Shown: positions 53,111 through 64,000 of the stretch, in pieces
Layout: each line of letters begins with the position of its first letter
How positions within the stretch are numbered: the first letter of the stretch is position 1
Assembly: GCA_027627685.1 (NCBI GenBank)
Contig: CP091241.1
Span: 372,001 to 436,000 of the forward strand
Direction of reading: 5' to 3'
Length of the DNA stretch: 64,000 nucleotides
Source: Hyphomonadaceae bacterium ML37
GTDB taxonomy: Bacteria; Pseudomonadota; Alphaproteobacteria; Caulobacterales; Maricaulaceae
The notes under the pieces: model-generated
Databases searched by the model: none
Told to the model about the DNA's origin: nothing
The model's input: only the letters and a program-made list of their open reading frames with translations
Position numbers and translations under genes: made by a program

Positions 53111-55039
53111 TCACTCCAGTCCGAGAATTTCGGTCAGGAACATGGTCTCGGCCTCGCGCTGGAAATCGCGATTGGACTGTTTGGCGAAGCCGTGGCCTTC
53201 ATCCAGCGCCACCAGATACCAGGGATCGCCCCCGGCCTCGCGCACGGCGGCCAGGATCTGCTCGGCCTCCGACAGCGGCACGCGCGGATCATTGGCGCCC
53301 TGGATGATGAAGAGCGGCGCGGTGATGCGGTGGGCGTGATTGGCCGGCGAGATGCTTTCCAGGAAGGCGCGCACGTCCGGATCGCGCTCATCGCCATACT
53401 CGGCCCGGCGCAAATCCTGACGGTAGCCGGCCGTGTTCTCCAGGAAGGTCACGAAATTGGAGATGCCCACGATATTGATGCCGCCGGCCAGCCGGTCGGA
53501 ATAATGCATCAGGCTGGCCAGCACCATGTAACCGCCATAGGAGCCGCCATAGACCACGATGCGGTCGGCGTCGAACTCCGGCTGGGCGGCGGCCCAGTCG
53601 ATCAACGCGCCGATATCGCGCACCGAGTCCTCGCGATTGAGCACATTATCCAGATTGACGAATTCATTGCCATAGCCCGACGAGCCGCGCACGTTGGGCA
53701 CCAGCACGGCCGCGCCCAGCTCATGAATCCAGTACTGGAAATTGGCGTTGAAGCCGGGGCGCGACTGGCTCTCCGGTCCGCCATGGATGGAGATGATCAC
53801 CGGGTGCGGGCCATCGCCTTCGGGCCGGTGAACGAAGACGGGAATCTCCAGCCCGTCAAAGCTCTCGTAATGGACGAGCTCGGGCGCCTCAAAGCGCGAG
53901 GTGTCGAGCCCCCCGACTTCCGACTGCGTCCAGCGGGTCAGGTCGCCGCTGGCCAGTTCATAGGTCCAGGCATCGCCCGGCGACCCGGCCGAGCTGTGGC
54001 TGAAGCCGATGCGCGATCCGTCCGGGCTGAAGCTGACGCCGCCGATAATGCCCACGGGCAGGTCGGGCGCGCGGCGCGCTTCGCCGGTGGCCGCGTCAAC
54101 AATGTGCAGCTCGGAAATCCCGCCAGCATTGATCGTGTAGGCGATCAGGGATCCGTCCGGCGACAAATCCATGGCCTGAACGTCCCAGTCATGCTCGGCG
54201 ACCACGCGCTGGGAGTTGTCGGCCAGATCGATCTCCAGGATACGCCGGAACTGCGACCCTTCATCCGACACCACGAACAGGCGCTCGCCATCGGCGGAGA
54301 AGCTGATCGCGCCATAGGATGCGGTCACATCCGGATTGATCGGCGTGACCTCGCCGCTGGCGATGTCCAGCAGTTGGAGCCGGGTCTCGTTGATGGAGAT
54401 ATAGCGCCCGATCACCATGCGCGTTCCGTCCGGCGAGATGTCGCGCGGCGCGATCGCGCCTTCGCCCGTATACACTTCGCGCACCGAGGCGGGGTCCGCC
54501 GGGTCAGCGGTGAAGATGGTATAGTCAGGCTCGTCCCATGTGGTGGATGCGAACGCGACGAAGGCGCCGTCCCGCGCCCAGGTGAAGCCCTGATTGCGGG
54601 TCTGATCCTGCGTGAACTGCACCGAACGCGCGGTTTCGGGATCAAACAGGAAGCCCTGGAAGAACTCGTCGCCGCCCACATCGCGCGAGAAGACGAACTG
54701 GCCTGACCCGTCCGGGCGCACGCTGGCGCCGCTGGTGCGCTCGTCATAGAAGGTGACCTGGCGGCGCATGCCCATGGGCTGCGCCACGTGGTGGATCTGG
54801 TTGGTCTCGCCAAAGCGCGTGACGATGTAGACACTGCCATCGGGCGCGAAATCGGAGAAGCCGGCGCTGCGCACATTCTGGTACTGGCGCAGGCGTTCGC
54901 GCACGCTCCCGGGTATCTCGGGGATGTTCTCCATCACCAGATTGCCGCGCGTGACGCGTTCAGGCGCCTGGGCCAGAGCCAGCGCCGGCGCGCTGATGGC
55001 CATAAGGGCGGCGAGCCCTGCCGTGGTGAGAAGCTTCAT
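53111..55039 (-). CDS. S9-family prolyl oligopeptidase-like serine peptidase (secreted)
   Basis: 642 residues from ATG 55039, which follows AAGGAG. Signal peptide MKLLTTAGLAALMAISAPALALA, then a beta-propeller (about 50-380) of repeats such as SDFAPDGSVYIVTRF, ISPDGTRMVIG and SFSADGERLFVVSDEG. The C-terminal alpha/beta hydrolase has the nucleophile in VVYGGSYGGYM (GGSYGG), the acidic residue in GANDPRVPLSEAEQ and the catalytic His in DEGHGFAK. This is the acylaminoacyl-peptidase/dipeptidyl-peptidase pattern. It may digest peptides in the periplasm. The frame is open a further 52 codons upstream into the repeat region, which is not favoured. Confidence 0.92.
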   Translation of the reverse strand: MKLLTTAGLAALMAISAPALALAQAPERVTRGNLVMENIPEIPGSVRERLRQYQNVRSAGFSDFAPDGSVYIVTRFGETNQIHHVAQPMGMRRQVTFYDERTSGASVRPDGSGQFVFSRDVGGDEFFQGFLFDPETARSVQFTQDQTRNQGFTWARDGAFVAFASTTWDEPDYTIFTADPADPASVREVYTGEGAIAPRDISPDGTRMVIGRYISINETRLQLLDIASGEVTPINPDVTASYGAISFSADGERLFVVSDEGSQFRRILEIDLADNSQRVVAEHDWDVQAMDLSPDGSLIAYTINAGGISELHIVDAATGEARRAPDLPVGIIGGVSFSPDGSRIGFSHSSAGSPGDAWTYELASGDLTRWTQSEVGGLDTSRFEAPELVHYESFDGLEIPVFVHRPEGDGPHPVIISIHGGPESQSRPGFNANFQYWIHELGAAVLVPNVRGSSGYGNEFVNLDNVLNREDSVRDIGALIDWAAAQPEFDADRIVVYGGSYGGYMVLASLMHYSDRLAGGINIVGISNFVTFLENTAGYRQDLRRAEYGDERDPDVRAFLESISPANHAHRITAPLFIIQGANDPRVPLSEAEQILAAVREAGGDPWYLVALDEGHGFAKQSNRDFQREAETMFLTEILGLE

Positions 55040-55165
55040 ATCGGTCTCCTTGGATTGGCGAGCGGGTGCGCCCCGCGGATGCCGGGTCCTGGCCCGGGCG
55101 GGCGCGTGATCGACGGATAGATTGGCCGCGATGGATGCAGGCGGCAAGGGCGAGGGGTGTGTGTT

Positions 55166-55308
55166 CCGTCCGCCCCCCTCGGCCCTTCGGGCCACTCCCC
55201 CCGCAAGCGGGGGGAGACGGCCATCGGCGCCACAGCGCGCATTCTTGTCCTCCCCCGCTTGCGGGGGAGGTGTCGGCGAAGCCGACGGAGGGGGGCGCTT
55301 GCTCCCCC
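55166..55308. repeat. Pair of inverted, structured intergenic repeats
   Basis: Two copies of one element in opposite orientation, in the gap between ligA and the S9 peptidase gene. Copy A: hairpins GGCCC-TTC-GGGCC (55181-55193) and the 10-bp stem with AA loop (55195-55216). Copy B: 10-bp stem with TT loop (55249-55270), then GTCGGC-GAA-GCCGAC (55272-55286) and a third GC-rich hairpin at 55291-55308. Reverse-complemented, copy A matches B, and the small hairpin differs in sequence but stays paired. Looks like a small dispersed palindromic family; number of genome copies not visible here. Confidence 0.75.
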
Positions 55309-55327
55309 AGCCAGCCCCTCGCTTCGC

Positions 55328-57445
<2,118 letters not shown>

Positions 57446-57453
57446 CTAACCCC

Positions 57454-59163
57454 TCACCGCGCCATCAACTCATCCGCCGCCGCGCGCGCGGCGTCGGTCA
57501 CTTCGGCGCCCGACAGCATGCGGGCGATTTCTTCGCGGCGTTCGCCGGGCGCGAGGAGCCGCACATGGGTGCGCACGCCGTCCTCGCCATCCGATTTCTC
57601 GATGCGGAAATGGGCCTCTGCGCGGGCCGCCACTTGCGGTGCGTGGGTGACCACAAGGGCCTGACCCGAAGCGGCCAGACGCGCCAGCCGGTGGCCGACC
57701 GCGTCAGCGACGGCGCCGCCAACGCCCTGATCCACCTCGTCAAACACCATCACCTTGTCGGCGCCGCCGGTCAGGCAAACCTTCAGCGCCAGGGCAAAGC
57801 GCGACAGCTCGCCGCCCGACGCGATCTTGTCCAGGGGGCCGAAGGGCGCGCCTTGATTGGTGGACACTTCGAACGCCACCCGGTCCCAGCCCGAGGGGCC
57901 GGGCCGGTCCATATCGGGGATGACCGAGGCGCGAAAGCGCGCCTTGTCCATCTTCAGCGGCGCCAGCTCGGTCTCCACGGCGGCCGACAGGCGCTTGGCG
58001 GCGCCCTGGCGCAGCTCTGACAGGGCGGTCGCGGCGCGCGCGTAATCGGCCTGGGCCGCTGTCAGCGCAGCCTCGGCCTCCTGCACCCGGTCGCCGGCAT
58101 GGTCGATGAGGTCGAGCCGTGCGGCCAGGTCGGCACGCACAACGGACAGGGCGTCAGGCTCCACATGGTGGCGCCGGGCCGCGGCGCGCAGGGCGAACAG
58201 GCGCTCCTCCACCGCGTTGAGCCGGCCGGGCTCCACCTCGAAGGCGGACGCGGCGTCGCTCAGGGCGTCCTCGGCCTCGTTGAACTCGATCAGGGCGCGG
58301 TCCAGCGCGCTGGCGGCTCGGTCCACCGCCGTTCGGGCTGACGCCGCGCCGCCCGCCGCACCGGGCTCATCACCGCCGGCGCCCAGCGCGCCGCGCACCC
58401 GCTCCAGCCCGCGCAGGGCCGTGGTGAGGCGCGCGCTGAGCCCTTGACCGCCGGCCAGAGATTCGGACGCGGTCTGAAGCTCGCTCAGGGCGGTCTCCGC
58501 CTGTTGCAGGAATTTGCGTTCATCGCTCAGCGCTGCGTCCTCGCCGGGGCGCGGGTCGAGCTCATCCAGCGCTTCGAGACTGGTGCGCAGGAAGGATTCC
58601 TCGTCGGCGGCCCGGGTACGTTCAGCGGTGAGGCGTTCGAGACGCGTGCGGGCGGCGCTGAGCGCCTCCCAGGCCTCGCCGACCGACGCGCTAGCGCGGT
58701 CTGCGCCGACATAGGCGTCCAGCGCGCTGCGATGAGTTTTAGGGTCGAGCAGGCCGCGTCCGTCATGCTGGCCGTGAATCTCCACCAGCAGATCGCCGAG
58801 CCGGGACAACAGGCTAACGCTGGCGGGCTGGTCGTTGACATGGGCGCGCGAGCGGCCGTCGGCGCCCAGCGTCCGGCGCAGGATCACCGGCTCGCCCGGC
58901 CCGGCGCTGACGCCGGCTTCCTCCAGCACCGCCCAGACCGGGTGGTCGTGCGCCGGTTCAAATACGGCGCTGGCGCTCGCCTGATCGGCCCCGGCGCGGA
59001 TCAGGCCGCGCTCGGCGCGGTCGCCGCAGGCCAGTCCGAGCGCGCCTAGAAGGATGGATTTGCCGGCCCCGGTCTCGCCGGTCAGCGCCGACAGGCCCGC
59101 TCCGAAAGCCAGCTCAAGCCGGTCGATCAGAACAATGTCGCGGATGGAGAGCGAAACCAGCAT
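57454..59163 (-). CDS. recN: DNA repair protein RecN
   Basis: SMC-like ATPase acting in double-strand break repair. 569 residues. MLVSLSIRDIVLIDRLELAFGAGLSALTGETGAGKSILLGALGL gives Walker A near residue 35, the central coiled coil covers about 160-390 (FLQQAETALSELQTASESL and RLNAVEERLFALRAAARR), and the C-terminal head has the ABC signature LSRFALALKVCL and Walker B MVFDEVDQGVGG, then ALVVTHAPQVAARA. Start ATG 59163. It lies between bamD and ligA on the same strand. Confidence 0.97.
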   Translation of the reverse strand: MLVSLSIRDIVLIDRLELAFGAGLSALTGETGAGKSILLGALGLACGDRAERGLIRAGADQASASAVFEPAHDHPVWAVLEEAGVSAGPGEPVILRRTLGADGRSRAHVNDQPASVSLLSRLGDLLVEIHGQHDGRGLLDPKTHRSALDAYVGADRASASVGEAWEALSAARTRLERLTAERTRAADEESFLRTSLEALDELDPRPGEDAALSDERKFLQQAETALSELQTASESLAGGQGLSARLTTALRGLERVRGALGAGGDEPGAAGGAASARTAVDRAASALDRALIEFNEAEDALSDAASAFEVEPGRLNAVEERLFALRAAARRHHVEPDALSVVRADLAARLDLIDHAGDRVQEAEAALTAAQADYARAATALSELRQGAAKRLSAAVETELAPLKMDKARFRASVIPDMDRPGPSGWDRVAFEVSTNQGAPFGPLDKIASGGELSRFALALKVCLTGGADKVMVFDEVDQGVGGAVADAVGHRLARLAASGQALVVTHAPQVAARAEAHFRIEKSDGEDGVRTHVRLLAPGERREEIARMLSGAEVTDAARAAADELMAR

Positions 59164-59190
59164 GGGTGCGCCGATATCCGCCTCTCCGGC

Positions 59191-60024
59191 CTAACCGAAG
59201 ATGCGGCCCAGGGCGCGGCGCAGCAGGCTCGGGTCTTCGTCGACGCGCTCCATGCCTTCCATGTCGATCCCGCGCGAGGTCATCAGCCGGTAGCTGTCGC
59301 CATACCAGGCCGAGCCGGGGAAGTTATGGCCCAGCACGGCGGCGACCATGCGCGCCTCGTCGTCGACGCCCAGCGCCACATAGACCTCGACCAGGCGGTG
59401 AAGCGCCTCGGGCGTGTGGTTGGTGGTCTGGTAATCGCGGATGACGTTCTGGAAGCGGTTGGCGGCGGCCAGATAGAAGCCATTGCGCAGATACCAGCGC
59501 CCGACGCTCATTTCCCGGCCCGCCAAATGGTCACGGGTCATGTCGATCTTGACCCGGGCGTCGCGCGCATAGGGGCTTTCCGGATAGCGGCGCACCACCT
59601 GTTGCAATGCATCCAGCGCGGTCTGGGTCGTGGATTGGTCGCGGCCCACATCCATGATGCGCTCGTAATGGCTGATCGCGATCAGATAATAGGCGTACGG
59701 CGCGCTGGAGCTGCCCGGATGCAGGGCGATGAAGCGCTGGGCGCTGGCGATCGTCTGCTCGTAGCGATTGGCGCGATAGTGCGCGTAGGCGCCCATCAGG
59801 ATCGAACGGCGGGCCCATTCAGAGAAGGGGTGCTGACGCTCCACCTCATCGAAGAAGGCGGCGGCCCGGTCGAAATTGCGCCGCTCCAGCTGCTCGAAGC
59901 CTTCATTGTAGAGCTGCTCAACCGGGCGCTCCACATAAGCCAGCCGGTTGCTTTCGCTCCCGGCGCAGGAGGCGAGCACAAGAGCGGTGGCGGCGAGCGC
60001 AATCAGGCGCAGGGCATGCTTCAT
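59191..60024 (-). CDS. bamD: Outer membrane assembly lipoprotein BamD
   Basis: Component of the BAM complex that inserts beta-barrel proteins. 277 residues. Lipoprotein signal MKHALRLIALAATALVLASC puts the lipidated Cys at residue 20. The rest is TPR-like: VEQLYNEGFEQLERRNFDRAAAFFDEVERQHPFSEWARRSILMGAYAHYRANRYEQTIASAQRFIALHPGSSSAPYAYYLIAISHYERI, then AGREMSVGRWYLRNGFYLAAANRFQNVIRDYQTTNHTPEALHRLVEVYVALGV, the BamD-specific signature. The start ATG at 60024 excludes an earlier 22-codon frame. Heads the recN-ligA run; lpxC, its usual neighbour in alphaproteobacteria, is not here. Confidence 0.96.
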   Translation of the reverse strand: MKHALRLIALAATALVLASCAGSESNRLAYVERPVEQLYNEGFEQLERRNFDRAAAFFDEVERQHPFSEWARRSILMGAYAHYRANRYEQTIASAQRFIALHPGSSSAPYAYYLIAISHYERIMDVGRDQSTTQTALDALQQVVRRYPESPYARDARVKIDMTRDHLAGREMSVGRWYLRNGFYLAAANRFQNVIRDYQTTNHTPEALHRLVEVYVALGVDDEARMVAAVLGHNFPGSAWYGDSYRLMTSRGIDMEGMERVDEDPSLLRRALGRIFG

Positions 60025-60209
60025 CACGTGACCTTCTGTCCGGCGGCGCGCGGCAGGCGCATTGAGCCCGCAAACGGGCACGTCGCGCAAGGTTTAGCCG
60101 ATCCTGGCGCGCGGCAAAAGCGCTGTGTCAGCCTCACAGGCCTGTTCATGCTGTGCACGCTTGCGTGAGTGCGGGTTGAGAGCGAGATCGCGCTGGCCTA
60201 GCGTCATGC

Positions 60210-61187
60210 ATGAGTTTATTTCAGGACATCGTCCGCATGCCCGATACCGCCCAGCCCGTCTGGCCCGCCCCCTTCACCGACCCGGACGTGACCGCCGGGG
60301 GCGAGGCGCGCGCCCATGTGGCGTTCGACACGCTCAGGACGCTGTGGTTCAACACCGGCACGCTGTGCAATATCGAATGCGTCAACTGCTATATCGAGAG
60401 CTCGCCCACAAACGACGCGCTGGTGTATCTGACGCCGGATGACGCGGCGCCGTTTCTGGACGAGATCGACGCGCTGGGCTGTGGCCCGGTAGAGATCGGC
60501 TTCACCGGCGGCGAACCTTACCTCAACCCGCATATGAACACGCTGACCGGCATGGCGCTGGAGCGCGGGCACGCCGCGCTGGTGCTGACCAATGCCATGC
60601 GGCCCATGATGCGCCCGGCGGTGCAACAGGGCCTGCTGGCGCTGAAAGACCGCCATGGCGACCGGCTGACCTTGCGCATCAGCCTGGATCACCACAGCGC
60701 GGCGGTGCACGACGCCGAGCGCGGCGCGGGCGCGTTTGACGCCACAATCGAGGGCCTGGCCTGGCTGGCGCGCCATGGCTTCCGCCTGTCCTGCGCCGGG
60801 CGCATGGCGATGGCTGAGAGCGAGGCGGAGGCCCGCGACGGCTTCGCCGCCCTGTTCGCCCGGCTGGGCGCGGACATTCCCGCGCACGATCCCGGCCGTC
60901 TGGTGTTGTTTCCCGAAATGGACCCGGCGGGCGAGCCGCCGGAGATCACCACCGCCTGCTGGGGCATTCTCGATCTCGACCCCAAAACCATCATGTGCGC
61001 GTCCAGCCGCATGGTGGTGAAGCGCAAGGGCGCGCCGCGCGCCAGCGTCATATCGTGCACGCTTCTGCCCTATGACGATGCGTTCGAGATGGGAGTCACC
61101 CTGACGCAGTCTCTGAGGCCGGTGAAGCTGCAGCACAAATTCTGCGCCCAGTTCTGCGTGCTTGGCGGCGCCAGCTGTTCAGCGTGA
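60210..61187 (+). CDS. Radical SAM protein
   Basis: 325 residues. FNTGTLCNIECVNCYIESSP has the iron-sulfur CxxxCxxC motif (about residue 53), followed by EIGFTGGEPYLNPHM, the SAM-binding GGE motif, and LTLRISLDHHSAAVHDAERG. A C-terminal cluster HKFCAQFCVLGGASCS might bind an auxiliary cluster in the style of SPASM or twitch domains. Substrate unknown. The gene stands alone, divergent from bamD and 95 bases before mnmA. Start ATG 60210 (alternative 60237). Confidence 0.88.
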   Translation: MSLFQDIVRMPDTAQPVWPAPFTDPDVTAGGEARAHVAFDTLRTLWFNTGTLCNIECVNCYIESSPTNDALVYLTPDDAAPFLDEIDALGCGPVEIGFTGGEPYLNPHMNTLTGMALERGHAALVLTNAMRPMMRPAVQQGLLALKDRHGDRLTLRISLDHHSAAVHDAERGAGAFDATIEGLAWLARHGFRLSCAGRMAMAESEAEARDGFAALFARLGADIPAHDPGRLVLFPEMDPAGEPPEITTACWGILDLDPKTIMCASSRMVVKRKGAPRASVISCTLLPYDDAFEMGVTLTQSLRPVKLQHKFCAQFCVLGGASCSA

Positions 61188-61282
61188 GGCGCGGCCCCGT
61201 CTGGCGCGTCCGCCTCCTTTCCCCTATATGCACGGGCCTTGATGCTATTCGCCGCCGGCCTTGACCCGGCGGGGGAGAGGTG

Positions 61283-62587
61283 ATGATGACGACCCTGATT
61301 TCCAATCCGCCGCGCGCGGATGCGCCGCGCCGTGCGCCCGGCGCCCCGGTTATGGATGCGGCGCGTGTTGATGCGCTGCTGGCGCAGTTCGGCCTGACCG
61401 GCGATTTCCTCGATCTGGGCGGCGACCCCGCCAGCCACCGCATCGTCGCGGCCATGTCCGGCGGCGTGGATTCCTCTGTGGTCGCCGCCGTGGCGCACCG
61501 CGCGGGCTATCAGGTCGTGGGCATGACGCTGCAGCTTTACGACCATGGCGCGGCAATCCAGCGCAAGGGCGCGTGCTGCGCCGGTCAGGACATTCACGAC
61601 GCCAGGCGCGTGGCCGAGGCCATGGGGTTCGCCCATTACGTGCTCGATTACGAGACCCGCTTCCGCGAAGCGGTGATGGAGGATTTCGCCGACACCTATC
61701 TGGCCGGCGCCACGCCGATCCCCTGCGTGCGCTGCAACCAGTCGGTCAAATTCGCCGACCTGCTCGCGACGGCGCAGCAACTGGGCGCCGATGCGCTGGT
61801 CACCGGCCACTATATCCGGCGCGAAGTGCGCGACGGCGCGCCCCAGCTGCGCCGGGCCGCCGATGCGGGCAAGGACCAATCCTATTTCCTGTTTGCGACC
61901 ACGGCGCGGCAGCTCGATTACCTGCGCTTCCCGCTGGGCCATTTGAGCAAGGACCAGACCCGCGCGCTGGCTGAAGCCTTCGGCCTGATCGTGGCGGCCA
62001 AGCCCGACAGCCAGGATATCTGCTTTGTGCCCGACGGCGACTATGCGCGGGTGGTGGAAAAACTGCGCCCCGGTTCGGCCCGGCCGGGCGAGATCGTGCA
62101 TCTCGATGGCCGGGTGCTGGGCCGCCATGACGGGGTGATCCACTACACGGTGGGCCAGCGGCGGGGTTTGGGCATCGCCGCAGGCGAGCCGCTTTATGTG
62201 ATCGCGCTGGATGCCGAAGCCGCCCGCGTGCGGGTCGGCCCGCGCGAGGCGCTGACCGTGCGCCGCATCGCCCTGAAGGACGTGAACTGGCTGGGCGAGG
62301 GCGATCTCACGGGCGCCGATGGCGCGCGCGTTGGCGTGAAAGTGCGCTCAACCCGCCCGCCGGTTCCCGCCGTGCTGGAGCTCGACGCCGCTGGCGGCGT
62401 GCATGTGCTGCTGGAGGCGGGCGAAGAGGGTGTGGCGCCGGGGCAGGCCTGCGTCTTCTACAGCCCGGACGACCATGACCGGGTGCTGGGCGGCGGCTGG
62501 ATCGCGGGGACGGACCGGGGATCGCGCCCGAATTCAAACGCGCTGCCCCCTGGCCCGGCGCCGTCTTCACCGGTATCGGGCGCTTGA
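61283..62587 (+). CDS. mnmA: tRNA-specific 2-thiouridylase
   Basis: Forms s2U34 in tRNA for Lys, Glu and Gln. 434 residues. The ATP loop is [31 protein letters not shown] (about residue 52). [28 protein letters not shown] and [18 protein letters not shown] give the catalytic Cys pair, and [25 protein letters not shown] and [12 protein letters not shown] are diagnostic. The C-terminal PUA-like part ends [21 protein letters not shown] plus a 30-residue tail. An N-terminal extension of about 45 residues ([21 protein letters not shown]) precedes the core and appears lineage-specific. GGGGGAG lies before the ATG. Confidence 0.95.
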   Translation: MMTTLISNPPRADAPRRAPGAPVMDAARVDALLAQFGLTGDFLDLGGDPASHRIVAAMSGGVDSSVVAAVAHRAGYQVVGMTLQLYDHGAAIQRKGACCAGQDIHDARRVAEAMGFAHYVLDYETRFREAVMEDFADTYLAGATPIPCVRCNQSVKFADLLATAQQLGADALVTGHYIRREVRDGAPQLRRAADAGKDQSYFLFATTARQLDYLRFPLGHLSKDQTRALAEAFGLIVAAKPDSQDICFVPDGDYARVVEKLRPGSARPGEIVHLDGRVLGRHDGVIHYTVGQRRGLGIAAGEPLYVIALDAEAARVRVGPREALTVRRIALKDVNWLGEGDLTGADGARVGVKVRSTRPPVPAVLELDAAGGVHVLLEAGEEGVAPGQACVFYSPDDHDRVLGGGWIAGTDRGSRPNSNALPPGPAPSSPVSGA

Positions 62588-62630
62588 GTCCGTCCGGGCG
62601 CGCGTCTGGCGCGCGCCCGTCCGCAAATCA

Positions 62631-63344
62631 TCAGGCGCTTTCCAGCTGCGCCTGGGTCTTCTTGCCGTCGGAATCGGTGGGCAGGGTGAACGGCCCGATA
62701 TTCTTGGCGTAGGCTTCCAGGATCAGCGACAGGCCCTTGGGCACAGGCTGCTGCGAGGCGTGAACCTCCACATGGTAGTGCGCGGAGTTGGAGGCGGTGT
62801 GCGTCGTCTCGCTGGAGGACTGGCTGGACTGGTTGTGGGACACGGAGCCCTTGACCGACACCGAGAACGGCCCGTAGCCGAACTTCGCCTCGAAACTGCC
62901 CTGCTCGGCGAGCGTGTCCGACTTCGAGCTGGACTGGGTGGAGCCGTAGCTGGATTTGACCTCCATATCAAAGGTGATGTCGACCTCGTCCACGCCCAGC
63001 GTCGGGATCGGCATCAGGGAGATGATCGGCACATCCACTTCGCTGGTGACGGTCTCGATCACCGGCGGCTGGGGCTTGCCGCTGGAATCCGGCCCCGGCT
63101 CGATGATCACAGGGCGCTTGAGCACCATGTTGACCATGATCGGCTCGTACTTGTAGCCCTTCTTCGGGTCCTTGTCGTCGAGCGCCACCCGGTTGAAGCC
63201 GGTATCCAGAATGTATTTGGTCTGGGTCATGACCATCTGGTTGTTGGCTTCGGTGGCGGCCATGAGCGGGCCGCCGATGAGGTCGCGCATGGGCAGGCCG
63301 GTGAAGGCCTGGGCCATCGAAACAAGTTCGTCATTATCCGCCAT
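62631..63344 (-). CDS. DUF2589-family protein
   Basis: 237 residues from ATG 63344; ATG at 63350 is directly beside AGGAG, so the second Met (MADNDELVSM) is favoured. DUF2589 features are the N-terminal AFTGLPMRDLIGGPLMAATEANNQMVMTQTKYILDTGF, then a beta-rich middle with repeated YEPIMVNMVLKRPVIIEP and VTSEVDVPIISLMPIPTLGVDEVDITFDMEVKSSYG, a Ser-rich segment (STQSSSKSDTLAEQG), and FGYGPFSVSVKGSVSHNQSSQSSSETTHTA. No function known for this family. It is followed on the same strand by a relative at 63395. Confidence 0.8.
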   Translation of the reverse strand: MADNDELVSMAQAFTGLPMRDLIGGPLMAATEANNQMVMTQTKYILDTGFNRVALDDKDPKKGYKYEPIMVNMVLKRPVIIEPGPDSSGKPQPPVIETVTSEVDVPIISLMPIPTLGVDEVDITFDMEVKSSYGSTQSSSKSDTLAEQGSFEAKFGYGPFSVSVKGSVSHNQSSQSSSETTHTASNSAHYHVEVHASQQPVPKGLSLILEAYAKNIGPFTLPTDSDGKKTQAQLESA

Positions 63345-63394
63345 TGTCATCTCCTGTTGGTTTGCATCGCTGGGATCCCGGCCCCGGCTTCAAT

Positions 63395-64000
63395 TCACCC
63401 CGGGATGTTGGCGCGAAGGGCGCGGTCATAGCCGCGGATGATTTCGTAGAACCCGCTGGGCGGATCGACGCTTTTCAGGACGATCTCGATGGTCCCGCTC
63501 TCGGTGTCGGGCTGCGGCGATGCGTCCGGGTCAGGGCCCTTGCGCGGCCGGCGCCCGCGCCCTGCGCCATCGGTCCGGGGCGTGCCGGGAAAGGCGATGG
63601 ACAGGGTCTCGCCATCCTCGGCGGCATGAATTTTCAGAACCATGCGGAACTCGGCGATCTCCATCGCCTGCATGCCGGTGAGGCTGACCAGCGGCGCGTA
63701 GGCGGTGTGCAGGGCCGGACCGTCCGGCGTGTCTATCGGGTATTCAAAGGCCACCATGCGCGGCGTCAGAAGCGGCGGTCCTTCCGGCTCGCCGTGCGGC
63801 GCTCCGGGCGGCGCGCCGCCGCCGCGATCACCGTCATCGCCCGCCGATCGGGCCTTGCGCGCGGCGAGCGGCAGGCCGTCCTGCGGCCGGCCGCGACCTG
63901 AGGGCGGGGGCGGCGCAGGCGGCGGTTCGGGCGGGCGTGGCTCGCGCACCTCGAAGAAGCGGTAGACCATCTGGAGGTTCTGCTCACGGGCGATATGGGC
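63395..64000 (-). CDS. DUF2589-related protein (partial, N-terminus off the right edge)
   Basis: The frame is open from 63395 to the window end (201 codons visible, no stop before it). The last visible upstream residues, AHIAREQNLQMVYRFFEV, line up with the EANNQMVMTQTKYILDTGF start of the DUF2589 neighbour. A Pro/Arg/Gly linker (PPEPPPAPPPPSGRGRPQDG..., about 60 residues, ending GEPEGPP) separates this from a beta-rich core (VAFEYPIDTPDGPALHTAYAPLVSLTGMQAMEIAEFRMVLKIH), then a charged RGRRPRKGPDP linker and a C-terminus GTIEIVLKSVDPPSGFYEIIRGYDRAL. Together with the upstream gene it likely forms a two-gene set. Start codon lies outside the window. Confidence 0.65.
   Translation of the reverse strand, partial: AHIAREQNLQMVYRFFEVREPRPPEPPPAPPPPSGRGRPQDGLPLAARKARSAGDDGDRGGGAPPGAPHGEPEGPPLLTPRMVAFEYPIDTPDGPALHTAYAPLVSLTGMQAMEIAEFRMVLKIHAAEDGETLSIAFPGTPRTDGAGRGRRPRKGPDPDASPQPDTESGTIEIVLKSVDPPSGFYEIIRGYDRALRANIPG

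Overview
The window is a high-GC alphaproteobacterial chromosome segment. The gene order ubiE - mutM - enoyl-CoA hydratase - rpsT - dnaA is the arrangement known around dnaA in Caulobacterales and Maricaulales. A fused-free petABC set, a divergent DnaA, the GANTC sites at dnaA and the type of housekeeping genes fit a stalked marine relative such as Maricaulaceae/Hyphomonadaceae. That taxonomic call is inference; no rRNA or tRNA gene is present to test it.

Layout. 1-4.5 kb: partial ubiE, a MliC-like lipoprotein, mutM, a TraB/GumN protein with a palindromic promoter, enoyl-CoA hydratase and rpsT. 4.4-6.4 kb: a 456-bp leader and dnaA. 6.4-12.7 kb: rsmB, rpe, a heparinase-like protein, purH and a small hydrolase on one strand. 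12.7-17.3 kb: Bax-inhibitor-1 protein, thpR and the cytochrome bc1 operon petABC. 17.3-24 kb (mostly minus strand): nadE, a pentapeptide-repeat protein, a reductase-less ribD, gpmA, rfbD and rfbC.

24-38 kb is the sugar-nucleotide and glycan-decoration region: kdsD, phosphohexomutase, ugd, a mannose-1-phosphate guanylyltransferase fused to an AGE-type epimerase/isomerase domain, and galU. Together with rfbC and rfbD, these point to making Kdo, dTDP-rhamnose, GDP-mannose, UDP-glucose and UDP-glucuronate for LPS, exopolysaccharide or S-layer glycans. Interleaved are three FkbM-type methyltransferase genes, a sulfotransferase and three tandem paralogous tiny proteins. One FkbM gene is a duplicate broken by an in-frame TAG, and its flank keeps a decayed remnant of the 3' end of the mannose gene, so a segment was copied. 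This stretch (about 35.0-37.0 kb) is clearly lower in GC than the rest and is the most accessory-looking part of the window.

38-55 kb is mixed housekeeping: a GGDEF cyclase, a sirtuin overlapping an HMG-CoA reductase, ubiX, two DUF465 proteins, a TPR lipoprotein, an SDR, mtnP, GrpB, a class IV aminotransferase coupled to a sulfotransferase-like protein, panD, argE, an FKBP lipoprotein and an S9 peptidase. 55-64 kb: an inverted pair of structured intergenic repeats, ligA - recN - bamD, a radical SAM protein, mnmA, and two DUF2589-type genes that run off the right edge. No tRNA, rRNA, CRISPR array, insertion sequence or prophage was seen.
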